From the NCBI RefSeq assembly GCF_900148505.1, contig NZ_FRXO01000010.1, positions 62,001 to 126,000 on the forward strand: DNA of 64,000 nt, in the 5' to 3' direction. Both the position numbers and the translations under genes were made by a program. Source of the DNA: Pseudoxanthobacter soli DSM 19599. GTDB taxonomy: Bacteria; Pseudomonadota; Alphaproteobacteria; Rhizobiales; Segnochrobactraceae. Numbering within the stretch: the first letter of the stretch is position 1; each line of letters begins with the position of its first letter. Positions 61,523 to 64,000 of the stretch are shown here, one piece after another. The notes beneath the pieces are model-generated. The model made no database searches, was not told the DNA's origin, and saw only the letters and a program-made list of their open reading frames with translations.

Positions 61523-62731
61523 ATGCGTCACGCGCTCAGCATCTTCATAGCGCTTGCCGTGTCGGCGTGTGCCATGCCCTACGGACCGGGGCACGATCCG
61601 CAGACGGCGACTATGGCGCGCGAGGTGCCGGCGACCCAGGCGATCGTGCTGCCGCCGCCAGGCGGTCCGGCGGTCGTCGGCGTCATCGAGACGCGCTTCT
61701 CCAACGCCATCGAGCAGAAGGTTGTCATCGCCAACACCGATGCGCTCGAAGGCGAGAACTACATCCAGGTGAAGATGTACGGCCCGGTCGGCTACGGCGC
61801 GGGCGACAATTCCCTGTCTGCGGATCGCCCGATGGTCGGCGATATCCAGCGCGAGATGCTCAAGGCATTTCCCGGCGTCGGCATGTTCGTCGCCTCGACC
61901 TACATGCAGAACTTCTACGGGCCGTTCAATTATGCGGTGGGCCGGCGCGGCCGCACCACCTGCATCTATGGCTGGCAGACCATCCGGCCGCCGGTGAACA
62001 AGTTCATGGCGCCGAGCAGCCGCGGCTGGCTCACCCTGCGCGTGCGGCTCTGCCGCGTGGGCGTGACCGAGGACAAGCTCCTCGCCTTCCTCTACGGCCT
62101 GACCGTCAACAGCTACTTCCTGCCGACGAACTGGAATCCCTACGGCCCCGCACCGGACGTGCCGGAGGATGTCGGCAAGCTCGGCGCGCCGATGCTGCCG
62201 GTGCCGCAGGGCTCCAATCCCTATTATACCGAGGGTCCGCTGGACCCGCGGCTCGGCCGGGTGCTGCCGCCCGCGCCCGTCGCCTCGTCCCGCGCGCCGC
62301 GCGCCGCGGTCACGGCGGCGACGGCGGCGCGCCAGCCTGTGACGCAGGAGCCGCTGCCAGGGGCTGTTCTCGTGCCGGTGCCCGGCGTGGCTGCGGGCGC
62401 GCCCGGTCCGGGCGCCGCTCCGGCGGCTCAGCAGGCGCCGGCCATCGAGGCTCCGCCGGCTCTTCCCGACAGAGGTTCGCCGGGCAGCAAGGGGCCGGTT
62501 TCGGCCGTCGACAACGCCACCGGGTTCGGCGTCAGCGGTCCGGCCCCGCCGGCGGAGGCGGATGCGCCTGCGCCGACGGGCACGCCGAGCTGGCCCGCCG
62601 CTCCGACCGGCACGGCCGCGGGCAGCGGCGCCGCGACCACGTCGTCCGGCATCCGCGTCGTCGGCTCGCCCCCGGCGGCGCCGGCTGGCGGCCCGCTGCA
62701 GCTGCCGAGCGCCATCGGCCCCGCGCAATGA
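61523..62731 (+). CDS. bcsN: Cellulose biosynthesis protein BcsN
   Basis: Putative lipoprotein of 402 aa: short signal with VSAC lipobox (Cys16). Residues about 40-230 form the BcsN domain (RFSNAIEQKVVIANTDALEG, GRTTCIYGWQTIRPP, RGWLTLRVRLCR). The C-terminal ~170 residues are Ala/Pro/Gly-rich and probably disordered. BcsN is found in rhizobial bcs operons upstream of bcsA and is needed for cellulose in some species; its biochemical role is unsettled. ATG 61523 chosen. Confidence 0.88.
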   Translation: MRHALSIFIALAVSACAMPYGPGHDPQTATMAREVPATQAIVLPPPGGPAVVGVIETRFSNAIEQKVVIANTDALEGENYIQVKMYGPVGYGAGDNSLSADRPMVGDIQREMLKAFPGVGMFVASTYMQNFYGPFNYAVGRRGRTTCIYGWQTIRPPVNKFMAPSSRGWLTLRVRLCRVGVTEDKLLAFLYGLTVNSYFLPTNWNPYGPAPDVPEDVGKLGAPMLPVPQGSNPYYTEGPLDPRLGRVLPPAPVASSRAPRAAVTAATAARQPVTQEPLPGAVLVPVPGVAAGAPGPGAAPAAQQAPAIEAPPALPDRGSPGSKGPVSAVDNATGFGVSGPAPPAEADAPAPTGTPSWPAAPTGTAAGSGAATTSSGIRVVGSPPAAPAGGPLQLPSAIGPAQ

Positions 62732-63116
62732 CGGCGTTCGGCCGCGCGACCATGCGTGCCGGGCGCTGCGGTTGAGCAATTGGCAAACAAGCCGGGTTAT
62801 CGTGCACGGCGCCAGAGCGCTTTCCGATCGGACAGGAACCATCCGATCGAAAGGAATCGCTTCGGATTCAAGGGCTTGAGCATATCCGTCCGATTCGGAT
62901 CGGTTCGATCCGAACGGGATAGGGTCCAGCGGCGGCGGTCAGGGCGGTTCGTGCGCGCCGCACCGGGCAAGGCGCGGCTTGAGCGTGGTGCGAAACCGTG
63001 CGAAGCCGTTGGCCGGCAGGGGTTTTCGTCGCCGGAGCGTGGGCGGTGCCGTGCCCCGGGCGGCTTAAGACGTGGGCGCATCCGGCGATCGGGTGCATTG
63101 GGGACGTGAAAAGGCC
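62732..63116. other. Intergenic region bcsN to bcsA
   Basis: 385 bp containing repeat copy 7 (62813-62928). The rest shows no gene. The gap suggests bcsA may have its own promoter, but none was identified. Confidence 0.5.
62813..62928 (+). repeat. Dispersed palindromic repeat, copy 7
   Basis: Full-length copy: AGAGCGCTTTCCGATCGGA start, first hairpin arms GATCGGA / TCCGATC (changed in both arms relative to copy 3), then CTTGAGCATATCCGTCCGA and CGGTTCGATCCGAACGGGAT forming a weaker second palindrome. Confidence 0.87.
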
Positions 63117-64000
63117 ATGACGAAGGCATTCGCCACGCTGGCATGGGGCCTCACCACGGTGGTCGTGCTGTTTCTCATCACGCAGCCGATCAGCCTGCAG
63201 GCCCATCTCATCGTGGGAATCATCGTCGTGCTGGTGCTCACGGCGATCAAATGGTTTCCCTCGGTCGGCCTTCGCCGCCAGGTGTTCCTCGCGCTCGGCA
63301 CCACCATCATCCTGCGTTATGTCTACTGGCGCAGCACCAGCACCATTCCGCCGATCAACCAGCCCGAGAACTTCATTCCCGGTGTGATCCTCTACATCTT
63401 CGAGATGTACAGCGTGCTGATGCTGGCGCTCAGCCTGTTCACGGTGGCCGATCCGACCGCGCGCAAGCCGGCGCCGCCGCCCGCGCCGGAGACGGCCCCG
63501 AGCGTCGACATCTTCATCCCGACCTATAACGAGGACGAGATCTTGCTGGCGACGACGGTCGCGGCCGCCGTGGCGCTCGACTATCCGAAGGACCGGCTCA
63601 AGGTCTATCTGCTCGACGACGGCGGCACGGACCAGAAGTGCAATTCCAGCAACGCGGCCGCGGCGCTCGAGGCGCAGCAGCGGCGGGTGGCGTTGCAGAA
63701 GATGTGCGCCGATCTCGGCGCCACCTACCTGACGCGCGCGCGCAACGAGCACGCCAAGGCCGGCAATCTCAACGCCGCGCTGGAGAAGACCAACGGCGAT
63801 CTGGTGGCCGTGTTCGACGCCGATCACTGCCCGACGCGCGATTTCCTCCAGAACACCGTCGGCTTCTTCGTCGCCGATCCGAAGCTGTTCCTGGTGCAGA
63901 CGCCCCACTTCTTCATCAATCCGGATCCGCTGGAGCACAATCTCAACACCTTCGAGAGGATGCCGTCCGAGAACGAGCAGTTCTACGGCATGGTGCAGCG
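63117..64000 (+). CDS. bcsA: Cellulose synthase catalytic subunit (3' end cut by window)
   Basis: First 294 codons of a GT2 cellulose synthase; the frame remains open at base 64000. N-terminal membrane helices (FATLAWGLTTVVVLFLI, HLIVGIIVVLVLTAIKW, FIPGVILYIFEMYSVLMLAL), then the glycosyltransferase domain with PTYNED, D167-D168-G169 and D234-A-D236-H237 substrate/metal motifs, and HAKAGNLNAAL. The gating loop, QxxRW motif and PilZ c-di-GMP domain would lie beyond the window. ATG 63117. Polymerises UDP-glucose to beta-1,4-glucan in the inner membrane. Confidence 0.95.
   Translation, partial: MTKAFATLAWGLTTVVVLFLITQPISLQAHLIVGIIVVLVLTAIKWFPSVGLRRQVFLALGTTIILRYVYWRSTSTIPPINQPENFIPGVILYIFEMYSVLMLALSLFTVADPTARKPAPPPAPETAPSVDIFIPTYNEDEILLATTVAAAVALDYPKDRLKVYLLDDGGTDQKCNSSNAAAALEAQQRRVALQKMCADLGATYLTRARNEHAKAGNLNAALEKTNGDLVAVFDADHCPTRDFLQNTVGFFVADPKLFLVQTPHFFINPDPLEHNLNTFERMPSENEQFYGMVQ

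Overview
The window is a high-GC, gene-dense chromosomal segment of an alphaproteobacterium, most likely order Hyphomicrobiales (Rhizobiales). The evidence is gene order: tRNA-Leu-tig-clpP-clpX-lon-hup; rpsB-tsf-pyrH-frr-uppS-cdsA-rseP-bamA-lpxD-fabZ-lpxA-lpxI-lpxB followed by gltA-gltX-comEC on or beside the opposite strand; and bcsN upstream of bcsA, an arrangement typical of rhizobial cellulose loci. The family or genus cannot be fixed from the sequence alone.

Layout. (1) 1-7984: an iron-handling locus with an Fe3+-binding protein (cut by the window edge), an imelysin, a multicopper oxidase, a di-heme c-type oxidoreductase, a second imelysin and a DUF1513 protein. (2) 8181-11004: Nudix hydrolase, PLP-dependent Thr/Ser dehydratase and a convergent dipeptide epimerase. 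(3) 11225-15467: a Mla-type lipid transport operon (STAS-permease fusion, ATPase, MCE protein, auxiliary lipoprotein), then hisN and a frameshifted class I glutamine amidotransferase. (4) 17567-18482: an unusual AT-richer intergenic stretch with tandem repeats and a candidate small minus-strand transcript. (5) 18483-22550: glnB-glnA, nnr and tRNA-Leu. (6) 22985-30191: trigger factor, ClpP, ClpX, Lon and HU, i.e. protein quality control and nucleoid structure. (7) 30336-32167: GIY-YIG and DUF2239 genes fired from back-to-back promoters, tRNA-Val and a small exported protein. (8) 32393-47312: translation factors, isoprenoid and phospholipid steps, outer-membrane assembly and lipid A synthesis. 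dxr, usually found between cdsA and rseP, is absent there. (9) 47570-54089: gltA, gltX, comEC and a XerC-type recombinase in the position where lexA is often found. (10) 54493-61331: a three-gene transglutaminase / DUF2126 / circularly permuted ATP-grasp-alpha-E operon predicted to ligate and process peptides. (11) 61523-64000: bcsN and the start of bcsA (cellulose synthase).

A dispersed palindromic repeat of about 120 bp, with two hairpin arms, occurs seven times (five near full length in one orientation, one near full length and one half copy in the other) plus short fragments, always between genes. It can masquerade as coding sequence upstream of real starts.

The best candidates for less-described biology are the iron locus with its embedded multicopper oxidase, the peptide-ligase operon beside the cellulose genes, and the promoter-SD-mini-ORF-terminator unit at 17965-18361. 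No CRISPR array, prophage or insertion sequence was recognised.
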